From positions 62,001 to 126,000 of the forward strand of contig JAJYIT010000003.1 of the NCBI GenBank assembly GCA_021789975.1: DNA of 64,000 bases. The letters are read 5' to 3'. This DNA is from Bacteroidota bacterium (GTDB taxonomy: Bacteria; Bacteroidota; Ignavibacteria; Kryptoniales; JAKASW01). Each line of letters opens with the position of its first letter. Within the stretch, counting starts at the first letter, position 1. Below, one piece after another: positions 52,292 to 60,864 of the stretch. Below the pieces are notes generated by a model. The model searched no databases, was not told the DNA's origin, and saw nothing but the letters and a program-made list of their open reading frames with translations. A program made the position numbers and the translations under genes.

Positions 52292-53164
52292 ATGAAGAGA
52301 TTTCAAGTAACTGTTGCAATTCTGGCGGCAAGCATGCTCGCATTCCAGGGGTGCAGCATAACCCAGCTAACCATCGGCGCAACCAGCGGTATAATCAAAG
52401 GCGCGTTTGAGGCGATGAACCGCGAGACCGATCTTGAACTGGCGTCACAGGCAATACCTTCCGATCTAAAACTTCTTGACGGCTTAATCCTTGAAGCCCC
52501 GAAAGACAAGAGCCTTCTTCTACTCGGCGCAGAAGGTTATACGAGTTACGCCCTCGGCTTCGTGGAAGACTCCTCCGCTCCACGCGCGAGTCTATTCTAT
52601 CTCCGCGCAAGAAATTATGGATTGCGAATCCTCTTCAAGAATAAAGACTTCAAGGATCATTTCAAGGGAGATGTTGCCGATTTCCAGAAAGCCCTGAACA
52701 AGTTCGGCAAAGACGACGTGCCCGCAGTTTTCTGGACAGCAAATGCGTGGGGAAATTACATCAATCTGAATCGCGACAACGTAGATGCACTTTCAGATCT
52801 CCCGAAGGCGGAGGCAATGATGAGATTCGTGTTGAAGTACGATCCAGCCTATTTCTACGGCGGTGCCCACCTCTTCTTCGGGACCATCCTCGGCAGTCTG
52901 CCGGCGATGTTCGGTGGCGATACGACTAAGTCCAGGGAACACTTCGAAAAGGCTATCCAAATATCCGACGGCAAGTTCATGATGACCTACTATTATTACG
53001 CGAAGACATATGCCGTCATGACACAGAACAAGACATTATTCGAGTCCCTGCTGAGCAAGGTGATCGACCAGCCGGCAAATTTGCTTCCACAGCAGAACCT
53101 CGCAAACGAAATTGCCAAAGAGAAAGCCAGGGCGCTCCTTAGTGATGAGAGCGACTATTTCTGA
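52292..53164 (+). CDS. TRAP transporter-associated TatT lipoprotein
   Basis: A 290-residue protein with a lipoprotein signal ending AFQGC. The body is helical and TPR-like, with the TatT signature (LLGAEGYTSYALGFVEDSSA, RASLFYLRARNYGLRIL and GGAHLFFGTILGSLPAMFGG). TatT proteins form trimers that dock the TRAP substrate-binding protein in the periplasm. It leads the operon: dctP starts 85 bases later. It matches the treponemal TatT/TatP organisation. Confidence 0.9.
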   Translation: MKRFQVTVAILAASMLAFQGCSITQLTIGATSGIIKGAFEAMNRETDLELASQAIPSDLKLLDGLILEAPKDKSLLLLGAEGYTSYALGFVEDSSAPRASLFYLRARNYGLRILFKNKDFKDHFKGDVADFQKALNKFGKDDVPAVFWTANAWGNYINLNRDNVDALSDLPKAEAMMRFVLKYDPAYFYGGAHLFFGTILGSLPAMFGGDTTKSREHFEKAIQISDGKFMMTYYYYAKTYAVMTQNKTLFESLLSKVIDQPANLLPQQNLANEIAKEKARALLSDESDYF

Positions 53165-53249
53165 GAGTACTTTCAATGAAAATCAAATGTGAATCTCGGC
53201 AGCCATTCTTTAGAGGTCAATGATTGAGCCAAGTAGATGAGGACAAAAA

Positions 53250-54269
53250 ATGTTAGAGACTATTAAACGATGGTTTATTCTTTTGCTTCCCTTGATGTTC
53301 CTGAGCTTTCCCGTTCAGGCACAGCAATACATAATCAAGTTCGCCACAGTTGCTCCCGACGGGAGCACATGGATGAACGTCATGCACGAGTACGATGCCG
53401 CAGTGAGAAAGGCGAGCGGCGGTAAGCTGGGATTCAAATTCTATCCGGGCGGAATTGCCGGGGATGAAAAAGATGTGCTGCGGAAAATAAGGATCGGCCA
53501 ATACCAGGCGGGCGGCTTTACAGGGGTCGGAATGGGCGAAATAGCACCGGAAGAACGCATTTTAGATACCCCCTTCCTTTTCCGTGACACTTCAGAGATC
53601 GACTACATCTACGACAAATTCACTCCTCTCTTCAAGCAGGCTTTTGAAAAAGGAGGATTCGTTTTCCTGGGTTGGGCCGAGGTCGGGTTCGTATATGTCT
53701 TTACCCAGAAGCCGATCTACTCCGTGAACGACATGCGGGATGTGAAAGCCTGGATGTGGGAGGGTGATCCTATAGCACAGGCCTCGTTCAAGGTCCTCCA
53801 CCTTTCGCCGATACCGCTTTCAGTCACCGATGTGAACACCGCGCTCCAGACGGGAATGATCAATTGCGTCTATTCACCGCCCCTTGCGATGATAGCGCTG
53901 CAATGGTTCACTAAGGTGAAATATATGCTCGACGTTCCTCTCGCGAACTCTACGGGAGCTGCGCTTATTTCGAAAAGATATTTCGACACTATTCCCCAGG
54001 ATTTGCAGCAGATACTTCTGAAGGAAGGTGCGATATACATGGCCAAACTTACCCGTCTCAGCAGAGAAGACAACGTGAAGGCTATCAAGACTCTGCAATC
54101 CAAGGGCATCGTAATAACCCATCCGAGATCAAAGAGTGAGCTGGCTTACTACTATCAGACAGGCGAAGAGGCACGTCAGATGCTCGTAGGAAAGTTGTAC
54201 TCGGCTGATTTGTTGCACCAGATCGAATCTGCACTGGACCAGTTTCGGAAAGAGCACCCCGGCAAGTGA
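53250..54269 (+). CDS. dctP: TRAP transporter substrate-binding protein (DctP/TatP family)
   Basis: A 339-residue periplasmic binding protein. Signal peptide MLETIKRWFILLLPLMFLSF then PVQAQ. The DctP fold appears in IKFATVAPDGSTWMNVM, KLGFKFYPGGIAGDEKDVLR, FLGWAEVGFVYVFTQKPI and SVTDVNTALQTGMINCVYSP. It pairs with the upstream TatT. The ligand class (organic acid, lipid-like or other) cannot be read from sequence. GAGGA upstream of ATG 53250. The dctQ gene overlaps its stop by four bases. Confidence 0.93.
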   Translation: MLETIKRWFILLLPLMFLSFPVQAQQYIIKFATVAPDGSTWMNVMHEYDAAVRKASGGKLGFKFYPGGIAGDEKDVLRKIRIGQYQAGGFTGVGMGEIAPEERILDTPFLFRDTSEIDYIYDKFTPLFKQAFEKGGFVFLGWAEVGFVYVFTQKPIYSVNDMRDVKAWMWEGDPIAQASFKVLHLSPIPLSVTDVNTALQTGMINCVYSPPLAMIALQWFTKVKYMLDVPLANSTGAALISKRYFDTIPQDLQQILLKEGAIYMAKLTRLSREDNVKAIKTLQSKGIVITHPRSKSELAYYYQTGEEARQMLVGKLYSADLLHQIESALDQFRKEHPGK

Positions 54270-54778
54270 AAATACTGAACAGAATCGAAGGCCTTATCGG
54301 CTTTCTTGAAAATACACTCCTTGTCATCTTTCTGACTGTGACAGTTGCAATGGCGTTCTTGCAAGTTATCCTGAGAGTGTTTTGGTCGACGGGATTTGTC
54401 TGGGCTGATGTATTTCTGAGGCACCTGGTTCTGTGGATTGGATTCTTAGGTGCAGCTTTGGCGGCAAAAGAATCGCGTCATTTTTCAATTAACATTATCA
54501 CGAAAAAACTTCCCGTGATACTGCAGAAGATTGTGCAGGCGTTTCTCCATGTCACTTCAGCTGTGGTTTGTTACTTCCTCTTCACGGCAAGTGTATCATT
54601 CATAAGTGACGAGATAAAATATAACAACGAGCCTCTCTTCACAGTCTTTGGAAAGAACGTCATGCCCTACTACATGGAGATGATAATTCCGATCGGATTC
54701 GGATTGATCGGTTTGCATTTTCTCTTCAAGGCAATAGAAGTCGCGCTGACCGGCCCGAAATCCGCTGAGGTCGTTTGA
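54266..54778 (+). CDS. dctQ: TRAP transporter small permease DctQ
   Basis: A 170-residue membrane protein with four spans, starting with GTG 54266 within the GTGA overlap of the dctP stop. Family marks: LVIFLTVTVAMAFLQVILRV, FLRHLVLWIGFLGAALAAKE and a last span near LIGLHFLFKAIE. It couples to the large subunit in Na+-driven solute import. Its stop overlaps the dctM TTG start by four bases. Confidence 0.92.
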   Translation: MKILNRIEGLIGFLENTLLVIFLTVTVAMAFLQVILRVFWSTGFVWADVFLRHLVLWIGFLGAALAAKESRHFSINIITKKLPVILQKIVQAFLHVTSAVVCYFLFTASVSFISDEIKYNNEPLFTVFGKNVMPYYMEMIIPIGFGLIGLHFLFKAIEVALTGPKSAEVV

Positions 54779-56052
54779 CATACATAATAATCGGCATTGC
54801 AATTCTCCTGCTCGTCCTTTTGGGCGAGCCTGTATTTATTCTCATCGGTGCTGGAGGACTCCTTCTCTTCAAGTCCATCGGTGTAAACACATCCGCAGTT
54901 ATTGTCGAGCTATATCGACTGGCGAGCTTGCCTGCTTTGATTGCCATTCCGTTATTCACGTTTGCCGGCTATCTTCTTGCCGAGAGTCAGGCGCCGAGGA
55001 GGCTGGTGCGGCTGGCACAAGCATTTTTCGGATGGATGCCCGGCGGCCTGGCGATAGTATCGCTCATTTCGACGGCAATATTCACTGCATTTACCGGAGC
55101 TTCCGGCGTTACAATAGTAGCTCTTGGCGGCCTTCTGTATCCCGTCCTTGTCAAGGAGTCATATCCGGAAATGTTCTCCACCGGACTCATGACAACTTCG
55201 GGCAGTCTCGGTCTTCTCTTTCCGCCAAGTCTTCCTATTATCCTCTATGGCATAGTTGCCGGTATAAGCATCGACAAGCTCTTCGCTGCCGGGGTTATTC
55301 CTGGGATTCTCCTTATCGTCATGCTGTCGATCTACAGTGTTTACACAGGAGTGAAGTCCAACGTCAAACGCCAGGCGTTTTCGATTCGTGAGGCGCTAAG
55401 CTCGATCAAAGAAGCCGGATGGGAAATCCCTCTTCCTTTCGTCATCATCGGCGGCATTTATGCCGGGATCTTTACGGCAACGGAGGCGAGTGCTGTCATG
55501 GCGTTCTACGTCTTTGTCGTGGAGGTGTTTATCCGCGGAGACGTCAAGTTTTTCAGGGATCTTCCGCGCATCACGAAGAAAAGCATGATGCTCGTCGGAG
55601 CGATTTTTGTAGTCCTCGGCACGGCGCTGGGACTTACCAGTTATCTGATCGACCAGCAGATACCGACGCTCCTTTTCCAGATCATACACAAGTATGTTTC
55701 AAGCCAACTCGCGTTTCTTATCCTCCTCAACCTGTTCCTGCTCGTGATAAATATGGTTGAGATATTCTCGGCGATAATAATTGTCGTCCCCCTTATAGTT
55801 CCGGTCGCCATGCAATATGGCATCAACCCGATTCACCTCGGAATAATCTTTCTGTTGAATCTTGAAATTGGATACATGCTTCCGCCTCTTGGTTTGAACT
55901 TATTCATATCAAGTTTACGTTTTGAGAAAGACATCGTGAAGATTTACCGCGCTGTCTTGCCTTTTCTCGCGATAGCGTTGTTGGCATTGTTCATGGTGAC
56001 TTATTTGCCGGATTTGAGCCTTTTCTTGACGAGGATAATGAAGGTGCAGTAG
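54775..56052 (+). CDS. dctM: TRAP transporter large permease DctM
   Basis: A 425-residue twelve-span transport subunit of the DctM (DedA-like/ion transporter) family. Start TTG 54775 in the TTGA overlap. Signatures: VLLGEPVFILIGAGGLLLF, LPALIAIPLFTFAGYLLAES, TAFTGASGVTIVALGGLLYP, SLGLLFPPSLPIILYG and a second-half repeat TATEASAVMAFYVF. It carries the solute with sodium across the inner membrane. The operon continues with a methyltransferase gene four bases later. Confidence 0.94.
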   Translation: MTYIIIGIAILLLVLLGEPVFILIGAGGLLLFKSIGVNTSAVIVELYRLASLPALIAIPLFTFAGYLLAESQAPRRLVRLAQAFFGWMPGGLAIVSLISTAIFTAFTGASGVTIVALGGLLYPVLVKESYPEMFSTGLMTTSGSLGLLFPPSLPIILYGIVAGISIDKLFAAGVIPGILLIVMLSIYSVYTGVKSNVKRQAFSIREALSSIKEAGWEIPLPFVIIGGIYAGIFTATEASAVMAFYVFVVEVFIRGDVKFFRDLPRITKKSMMLVGAIFVVLGTALGLTSYLIDQQIPTLLFQIIHKYVSSQLAFLILLNLFLLVINMVEIFSAIIIVVPLIVPVAMQYGINPIHLGIIFLLNLEIGYMLPPLGLNLFISSLRFEKDIVKIYRAVLPFLAIALLALFMVTYLPDLSLFLTRIMKVQ

Positions 56053-56056
56053 AAAA

Positions 56057-56692
56057 ATGAGCGCCCACTTGTTCGTGGCAGCGGTTTATGATGCTTTGAT
56101 GGTGCCGGCTGACAAACTCGGCTTCGAACAAGTGCGGAAGTTGGTTGCCGAAAAGGCTTCCGGCAAGGTGCTCGAAATCGGTGCAGGCACCGGACTCAAT
56201 TTCAGATTCCTCGCCAATGCGGATTGTGTGCTTGCAATCGAACCCGATATCTTCATGCTTAGAAAGGCTGTATCGAGACTGTCGGAAATTTCTTCTAATA
56301 ACGATGGAGGGTGTGCTGTCCTCGTCCAGGCCGAGGCAGAAAGCATACCATTCCCGGATAATTCGTTTGACACGATAATCTCGACTTTAACCTTCTGCAC
56401 GATTGGGAATCCTCAGCAGGCAGCGGCTGAGATCCGCCGGGTGCTCAAACCCGAAGGCCGGTTCTATTTTGCCGAGCACCCTATCGCGGATAAATCTTTT
56501 CTGGCAAAGGCAGAGAGAGTAGTAACTCCGATCTGGAAAATCCTTGCGGGTGGATGTCATCTCGACAGAGATATCCTCGCCTATTTCAGATCCGTCGGAC
56601 TTGACATCGTAAAAACGACCCGGCTTGACAGCTTCTTCGTCGCGGGCGAGGCTTTAAAGAATAAACCCAACCAAATAGTGGAAAACCCTTGA
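56057..56692 (+). CDS. Class I SAM-dependent methyltransferase, PEMT/UbiE-like
   Basis: A 211-residue methyltransferase (Methyltransf_11). VLEIGAGTGLNFRFLANADC is motif I; VLAIEPDIFMLRKA motif II; ESIPFPDNSFDTIISTLTFC motif III; LKPEGRFYFAEH motif IV. The C-terminal KILAGGCHLDRDILAYF resembles phosphatidylethanolamine or menaquinone-type methylases, though the substrate is not sure. It follows dctM by four bases and overlaps the phosphoesterase gene, so it is in the TRAP operon. Confidence 0.87.
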   Translation: MSAHLFVAAVYDALMVPADKLGFEQVRKLVAEKASGKVLEIGAGTGLNFRFLANADCVLAIEPDIFMLRKAVSRLSEISSNNDGGCAVLVQAEAESIPFPDNSFDTIISTLTFCTIGNPQQAAAEIRRVLKPEGRFYFAEHPIADKSFLAKAERVVTPIWKILAGGCHLDRDILAYFRSVGLDIVKTTRLDSFFVAGEALKNKPNQIVENP

Positions 56693-57387
56693 GGTACGCG
56701 GTCATCTCCGACATACACGGAAACCTTGAAGCACTTGTCACGGTGCTGAGGGAGATCCAGGATAGACATCTCAATGAGATAATATGTCTCGGAGACATTG
56801 TCGGCTACGGTGCAAACCCTGACGAGGTAACAGAGATTGTAAGAAATGAAGCGCGGTATGTTGTTCGTGGGAACCATGATGATGCCGTGTTTAATATTGC
56901 CAGTTTCGACATGATAAATCCGTATGCAAAGGCGGCCATCACTTACACCCGCGGACTTCTCTCGGAGCAAAATAGCGAGTGGCTGAAGAGCTTGCCACTG
57001 ACACAGAAGTTCGACGATGTACTGCTGGTTCACTCTTCCCCATCCGACCCGCAGGATTGGAATTACGTCTTCAGCGATGAAGATGCCCGCTTCGAGTTGT
57101 CGTCGTTTGCAGAAAGAATCTGTTTTATCGGGCATACCCATGTACCCGTTATCTTCAAAGAGAGAATAAAGGACGACCCGGAACGGCGATGGCGTGAGCT
57201 AATAAACGTCGGCAGCGTCGGCCAGCCTAGAGACGGCGATAACCGCGCAAGCTATGGTATCATCGACACCGACAATTTCACATACGAGAACTTCAGGGTG
57301 GAATACAACTACGAAGGTGCGGCGGCTAAAATAATCGCCGCCGGATTGCCCCCTCTTCTCGGAGAGAGGCTGAAGAAGGGAAGGTAA
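56689..57387 (+). CDS. Calcineurin-like metallophosphoesterase (YfcE/MJ0936-like)
   Basis: A 232-residue cytoplasmic phosphoesterase. TTG 56689 overlaps the preceding stop by four bases. All metal motifs are present: AVISDIHGNLEAL (Asp8, His10), CLGDIVGYGANP (Asp36), VRGNHDDAVF (Asn62, His63), LLVHSSP and FIGHTHVPV. These enzymes hydrolyse phosphodiesters or phosphoproteins with manganese or similar ions; the natural substrate is unknown. It is the last gene of the TRAP transcript, with a hairpin after it. Confidence 0.91.
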   Translation: MRYAVISDIHGNLEALVTVLREIQDRHLNEIICLGDIVGYGANPDEVTEIVRNEARYVVRGNHDDAVFNIASFDMINPYAKAAITYTRGLLSEQNSEWLKSLPLTQKFDDVLLVHSSPSDPQDWNYVFSDEDARFELSSFAERICFIGHTHVPVIFKERIKDDPERRWRELINVGSVGQPRDGDNRASYGIIDTDNFTYENFRVEYNYEGAAAKIIAAGLPPLLGERLKKGR

Positions 57388-57399
57388 GCATCGCAAGTT

Positions 57400-57445
57400 G
57401 AAGATTGCTTTCTGCCGAGCCTGGGCTAAGAAGAAAGCAGCCTTC
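57400..57445. terminator. Hairpin between convergent phosphoesterase and aminopeptidase genes
   Basis: TGCTTTCT at 57406-57413 pairs exactly with AGAAAGCA at 57432-57439. After a two-base mismatch GAAG (57400-57403) pairs with CTTC (57442-57445). It is a probable bidirectional terminator, but without a T-run. Confidence 0.5.
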
Positions 57446-57456
57446 ATCATACACTT

Positions 57457-58446
57457 TCAGTGCAAGAAATTGTCCACCGTCTTAATGAACATGTCCGGTT
57501 GATCCACAAAAGTCATGTGTCCGCTGTGAGGAAAGATGACGAGCTTGGAACCGGCAATCTTCTCATGCATTTCCTCTGCCAGTGACGCGGGGCATTCGTC
57601 GTGGTCTCCGCACGTAATCAGGGTCGGAACTTTGATAGTCGATAGCTTATTTACATACTCTACCGATTTCAGATTTCCGTCGATAACGAACTCTCCATCA
57701 GATCCCCACATTTCGCGGTAGAGACGCCACGACATAACTCCGTTTGCTACCGGGTCGTAGTTTGGGTCCGGCCGCCGCTGGTACAGATACGGGAAATAGG
57801 CCTCTCCCCATGCAGCAATCATATACGCGTCGGTGTACCTGTTCCGCTGATAAGGGAGTCCATGTCCGAAGAGACCTTCCTTCTCCATCTTGTGGATGCG
57901 ATTCCGGAGATCGGGCGCCATTTTCTCCTTCATCTTTTTGAAGACTTCATTCATCTGCGACGTACTGGGGAACGTACTGCAGAGGATCAAGTGAGTGAGG
58001 TGCTGCTGATATTTCAGAGCGTATGCCTGAGCCAGCACGCCGCCATAGGAATGACCCATGAGGCTCATCTTTCCGAGTCCCAGATCTTTACGAACCGCCT
58101 CGACATCCTCCACCATGTTTCCCACAGTATACAGCGCCGAATCCTCAAGTCTTTGAGATTGACCCGAGCCACGCTCGTCGATGAAAACAAGTTTGTTTTC
58201 TTTTGCCAGTGGGAGAAGGTAAGGGAGAAAGTAGTCGTGAGAGGCACCAGGTCCGCCGTGGAGGATCATGAGCGGTTGACCTTTTCCGAACTCTTCGTAA
58301 TAAATCATCACTCCGTTTGCGTTGACGAAGCCCTGTTGGATCCTGTAGACGTTGTTAGAAGTAGTCGTGGAAGAATTGTGGCTGTTACATCCTATGAAGA
58401 ATGAAGCGGTTGCCAGGATCGTCAGAATAGCGGTAGTCGTTTTCAT
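57457..58446 (-). CDS. Proline iminopeptidase-like alpha/beta hydrolase lipoprotein
   Basis: A 329-residue exported S33-family hydrolase. The lipobox SFFIGC (Cys20) would anchor it to a membrane. The oxyanion segment HGGPGASHDYF, nucleophile elbow MGHSYGG (Ser), the ITCGDHDECP region with the acid Asp and HSGHMTF with the His give a full triad. VFIDERGSGQS is typical of prolyl aminopeptidases. It would trim N-terminal Pro from peptides in the periplasm, although esterase activity cannot be excluded. GGAGGAGG precedes ATG 58446, and a near-consensus promoter lies upstream. Confidence 0.9.
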   Translation of the reverse strand: MKTTTAILTILATASFFIGCNSHNSSTTTSNNVYRIQQGFVNANGVMIYYEEFGKGQPLMILHGGPGASHDYFLPYLLPLAKENKLVFIDERGSGQSQRLEDSALYTVGNMVEDVEAVRKDLGLGKMSLMGHSYGGVLAQAYALKYQQHLTHLILCSTFPSTSQMNEVFKKMKEKMAPDLRNRIHKMEKEGLFGHGLPYQRNRYTDAYMIAAWGEAYFPYLYQRRPDPNYDPVANGVMSWRLYREMWGSDGEFVIDGNLKSVEYVNKLSTIKVPTLITCGDHDECPASLAEEMHEKIAGSKLVIFPHSGHMTFVDQPDMFIKTVDNFLH

Positions 58447-58532
58447 GCCGGAACCTCCTCCGGATTAAATTGAATTAGTCGCACTCGGCTACCACTCGAC
58501 TGTCTCCTCGTTCCCCTCTGTCATGACACAAC

Positions 58533-58561
58533 ATATTAAGATGGCACATGGGCATTGTCAA
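58533..58561 (-). promoter_or_regulatory. Near-consensus sigma-70 promoter for the aminopeptidase gene
   Basis: On the minus strand TTGACA (58561-58556) and TAATAT (58538-58533) are 17 bases apart, matching the sigma-70 consensus at 11 of 12 positions. The expected start near 58526 leaves an 80-base leader before ATG 58446. Confidence 0.7.
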
Positions 58562-58615
58562 GCGAAAGCGCGAGCAGAGTATGCTGACAACGGCCCCGCT
58601 GACATTCTCACTTTT

Positions 58616-59611
58616 TTATTCTCCCAGTCTTTTCCCCTTCACCAAATAGTTCGTGACGTAGTCACTGACCGCCTCTGAAAGTGGCGTAACCCCGCTGGTG
58701 TATCCAGCCTTCCTGATTTTGGACATATGCGCGCAGGTGTAATATTGATACTTGTCCTTGATCGACTCCGGCATATCCACGTACTCAATGTTCGCCGCCT
58801 TGCCAAGCGCCTTGAAGATCGATGCGGCAAGATTGTTCCATGTATTTGCCACACCGCTTCCTATGTTGAACAAGCCGGCCAGATTCCTCTGTTTGAGAAA
58901 GAACAACGTCATCTCGACCGCGTCCTTTACGTACACGAAGTCGCGAACCTGTTCGCCGTCCCCATAATTCTCATGATAAGATTTGAATAGCTTCATTTTG
59001 CCGGTGGATTTTATCTGCTCGAATGCCTTAAGCACAACCGAGCTCATGTCGCCCTTATGATACTCGTTCGGACCATACACATTGAAAAATTTTACGCCGA
59101 CAATTCTGTTGAACAACCCGTGCCTCAATGCCCACTGGTCGAACATTTGTTTGGAGTAGCCGTACATGTTGAGTGGCCGAAGTTGGTCGATTTGTTCCTC
59201 GTCATCGACGAATCCTCTGCTGCCGTCGCCATACGTTGCGGCACTCGACGCATAGACGAACCGGCTCCCTTCTTTTACCGCGAACAATGCAAGCTGTTTG
59301 GTGTATTCGAAATTGTTTTTGACGAGAAAAGTTGCATCGTGCTCGGTGGTTGACGAACAAGCCCCCATATGTATTATGGCATCGACCCTGTCCGGATTCT
59401 CGGCCGTTTTTCCTACCAGCTTGCCTTCAGTCACCAGCCTGATAAAATCCTCTCTCTCCACGTAATCACGGAATTTCAACGGTACAAGGTTTTTCCACTT
59501 TTCATCACTGCCAAGGCTATCGACGACGAGTATGTCATCTCTCCCAAGCTGATTCAATCTCCAGATAATGGCGCTTCCGATAAAACCTGCGCCTCCGGTA
59601 ACTACTATCAT
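58616..59611 (-). CDS. hldD: ADP-L-glycero-D-manno-heptose 6-epimerase
   Basis: A 331-residue extended SDR that converts ADP-D-glycero- to ADP-L-glycero-D-manno-heptose for the LPS inner core. Motifs: TGGAGFIGSAIIW (NADP site), VDSLGSDEKWKNL typical of HldD, SSAATYGDG with the Ser, YGYSK with Tyr150 and Lys154, and VKFFNVYGPNEYHKGDMSSV. The length is close to the E. coli enzyme. Its presence implies an LPS outer membrane. No other LPS genes are adjacent; dprA lies about 100 bases upstream. Confidence 0.95.
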   Translation of the reverse strand: MIVVTGGAGFIGSAIIWRLNQLGRDDILVVDSLGSDEKWKNLVPLKFRDYVEREDFIRLVTEGKLVGKTAENPDRVDAIIHMGACSSTTEHDATFLVKNNFEYTKQLALFAVKEGSRFVYASSAATYGDGSRGFVDDEEQIDQLRPLNMYGYSKQMFDQWALRHGLFNRIVGVKFFNVYGPNEYHKGDMSSVVLKAFEQIKSTGKMKLFKSYHENYGDGEQVRDFVYVKDAVEMTLFFLKQRNLAGLFNIGSGVANTWNNLAASIFKALGKAANIEYVDMPESIKDKYQYYTCAHMSKIRKAGYTSGVTPLSEAVSDYVTNYLVKGKRLGE

Positions 59612-59717
59612 CTTTCTTCGTTTCCCTCTTTCTTAAGTGTTAATAAAAACAAGACTCAATTGATCCCGGAACACCGGCGGCACAAACAGCCAAGCGTAGT
59701 CTCTCCTTGCAGCCACC

Positions 59718-60818
59718 TCAATCGCATTTGACGAAATATTTCCCAGGGAGTTGTTTTACGACACCTTTAAGCTCCAGACTCAGAAGCTGCACAAGTAGGT
59801 CCGAGGTCGATGCAGAGCATTTTTCTCCAAGGACATCTATGTGAATCGGATCATCGGTCAGAGCATCGAACACTCTCTGCTCAAAGATGGCCAGTTGGAT
59901 TTTCTGCGGTGGTTTCGACGCTTCTTTCAATACCGGTTTGAGCTTATAGCGGAGCTCATCCAGTATGTCCGAGACATCCTCTATCAGCTTCGCGCGGCCT
60001 TCCTTAATCAGCTTGTTCGTTCCTCGGCCTTTGGCTTCGATGATGCTTCCGGGAACCGCAAACACCTCCCTGTTCTGATCGAGGGCAGTTCCGGCAGTAA
60101 TCATGGCCCCGCCGTTTACATCCGTCTCGATGAGTACGGTACCAAGCGAGATCCCGCTGATTATCCGGTTCCTGCGGGGGAAATTCACGGCATCCGGCTT
60201 TGAGCCCATGTAATATTCAGAAACGACGGCGCCATCTTCGATTATTCGCTCCGACAGCTTTCGGTTCTCACTCGGGTAAATTACATCTACGCCGCTGCCG
60301 AGCACAGCTATCGTCCTGCCGCCGGCCCGTACAGCCGCAGTATGGCAAGCGGTGTCAATCCCGCGGGCCAATCCGGATACTATACATATTCCTTTCTCAG
60401 CAAGCTCTCTTGCAATCTTCTCTGCAATATGCCTTCCGTAATCCGACGGGGCGCGCGTCCCGACAATGGCTATTGAATATTTGTCCTTGTCTGACAGGGT
60501 CCCTCGAACGAAAAGCATTACCGGCGGATCGTATATTTTTTTCAGGTTGTCCGGATACTCTTTATCCCAGAATGTGACGATGCGGGCTTGCACCTTCTCA
60601 AGACGGGTCAATTGAACATCGATTTCTTCTTCAAAACTTTTTGAAGATGCGATCGCCTTCGCGGCTCTCCGGTCGATCACATCGACTTCGCCGAGTTCAT
60701 GTTCCGTCGCTGAAAAGACAGAGTCCGGATCGCCGAAGTGGTTGACCAGAGCGCGTAATTTTGATGCGCCGATCCCCGGAACCATCGAAAGAGCGAGCAG
60801 AGATCGAATTTCGATCAC
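59718..60818 (-). CDS. dprA: DNA-processing protein DprA
   Basis: A 366-residue DprA/Smf protein that loads RecA on incoming single-stranded DNA in natural transformation. An N-terminal SAM/HhH-like part (LSMVPGIGASKLRALV) is followed by the Rossmann-like domain: AIVGTRAPSDYGRHIAEKIA, VSGLARGIDTACHTAA, AVLGSGVDVIYPSEN, FPRRNRIISGIS and GTALDQNREVFAVPGSI. A C-terminal winged helix (residues about 305-366) is present. The start is GTG 60818. Confidence 0.95.
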   Translation of the reverse strand: MIEIRSLLALSMVPGIGASKLRALVNHFGDPDSVFSATEHELGEVDVIDRRAAKAIASSKSFEEEIDVQLTRLEKVQARIVTFWDKEYPDNLKKIYDPPVMLFVRGTLSDKDKYSIAIVGTRAPSDYGRHIAEKIARELAEKGICIVSGLARGIDTACHTAAVRAGGRTIAVLGSGVDVIYPSENRKLSERIIEDGAVVSEYYMGSKPDAVNFPRRNRIISGISLGTVLIETDVNGGAMITAGTALDQNREVFAVPGSIIEAKGRGTNKLIKEGRAKLIEDVSDILDELRYKLKPVLKEASKPPQKIQLAIFEQRVFDALTDDPIHIDVLGEKCSASTSDLLVQLLSLELKGVVKQLPGKYFVKCD

Positions 60819-60864
60819 TCAATCGCCCTGAGATCGTGTTGAAGTATAATCCAAATCGTGCGTG

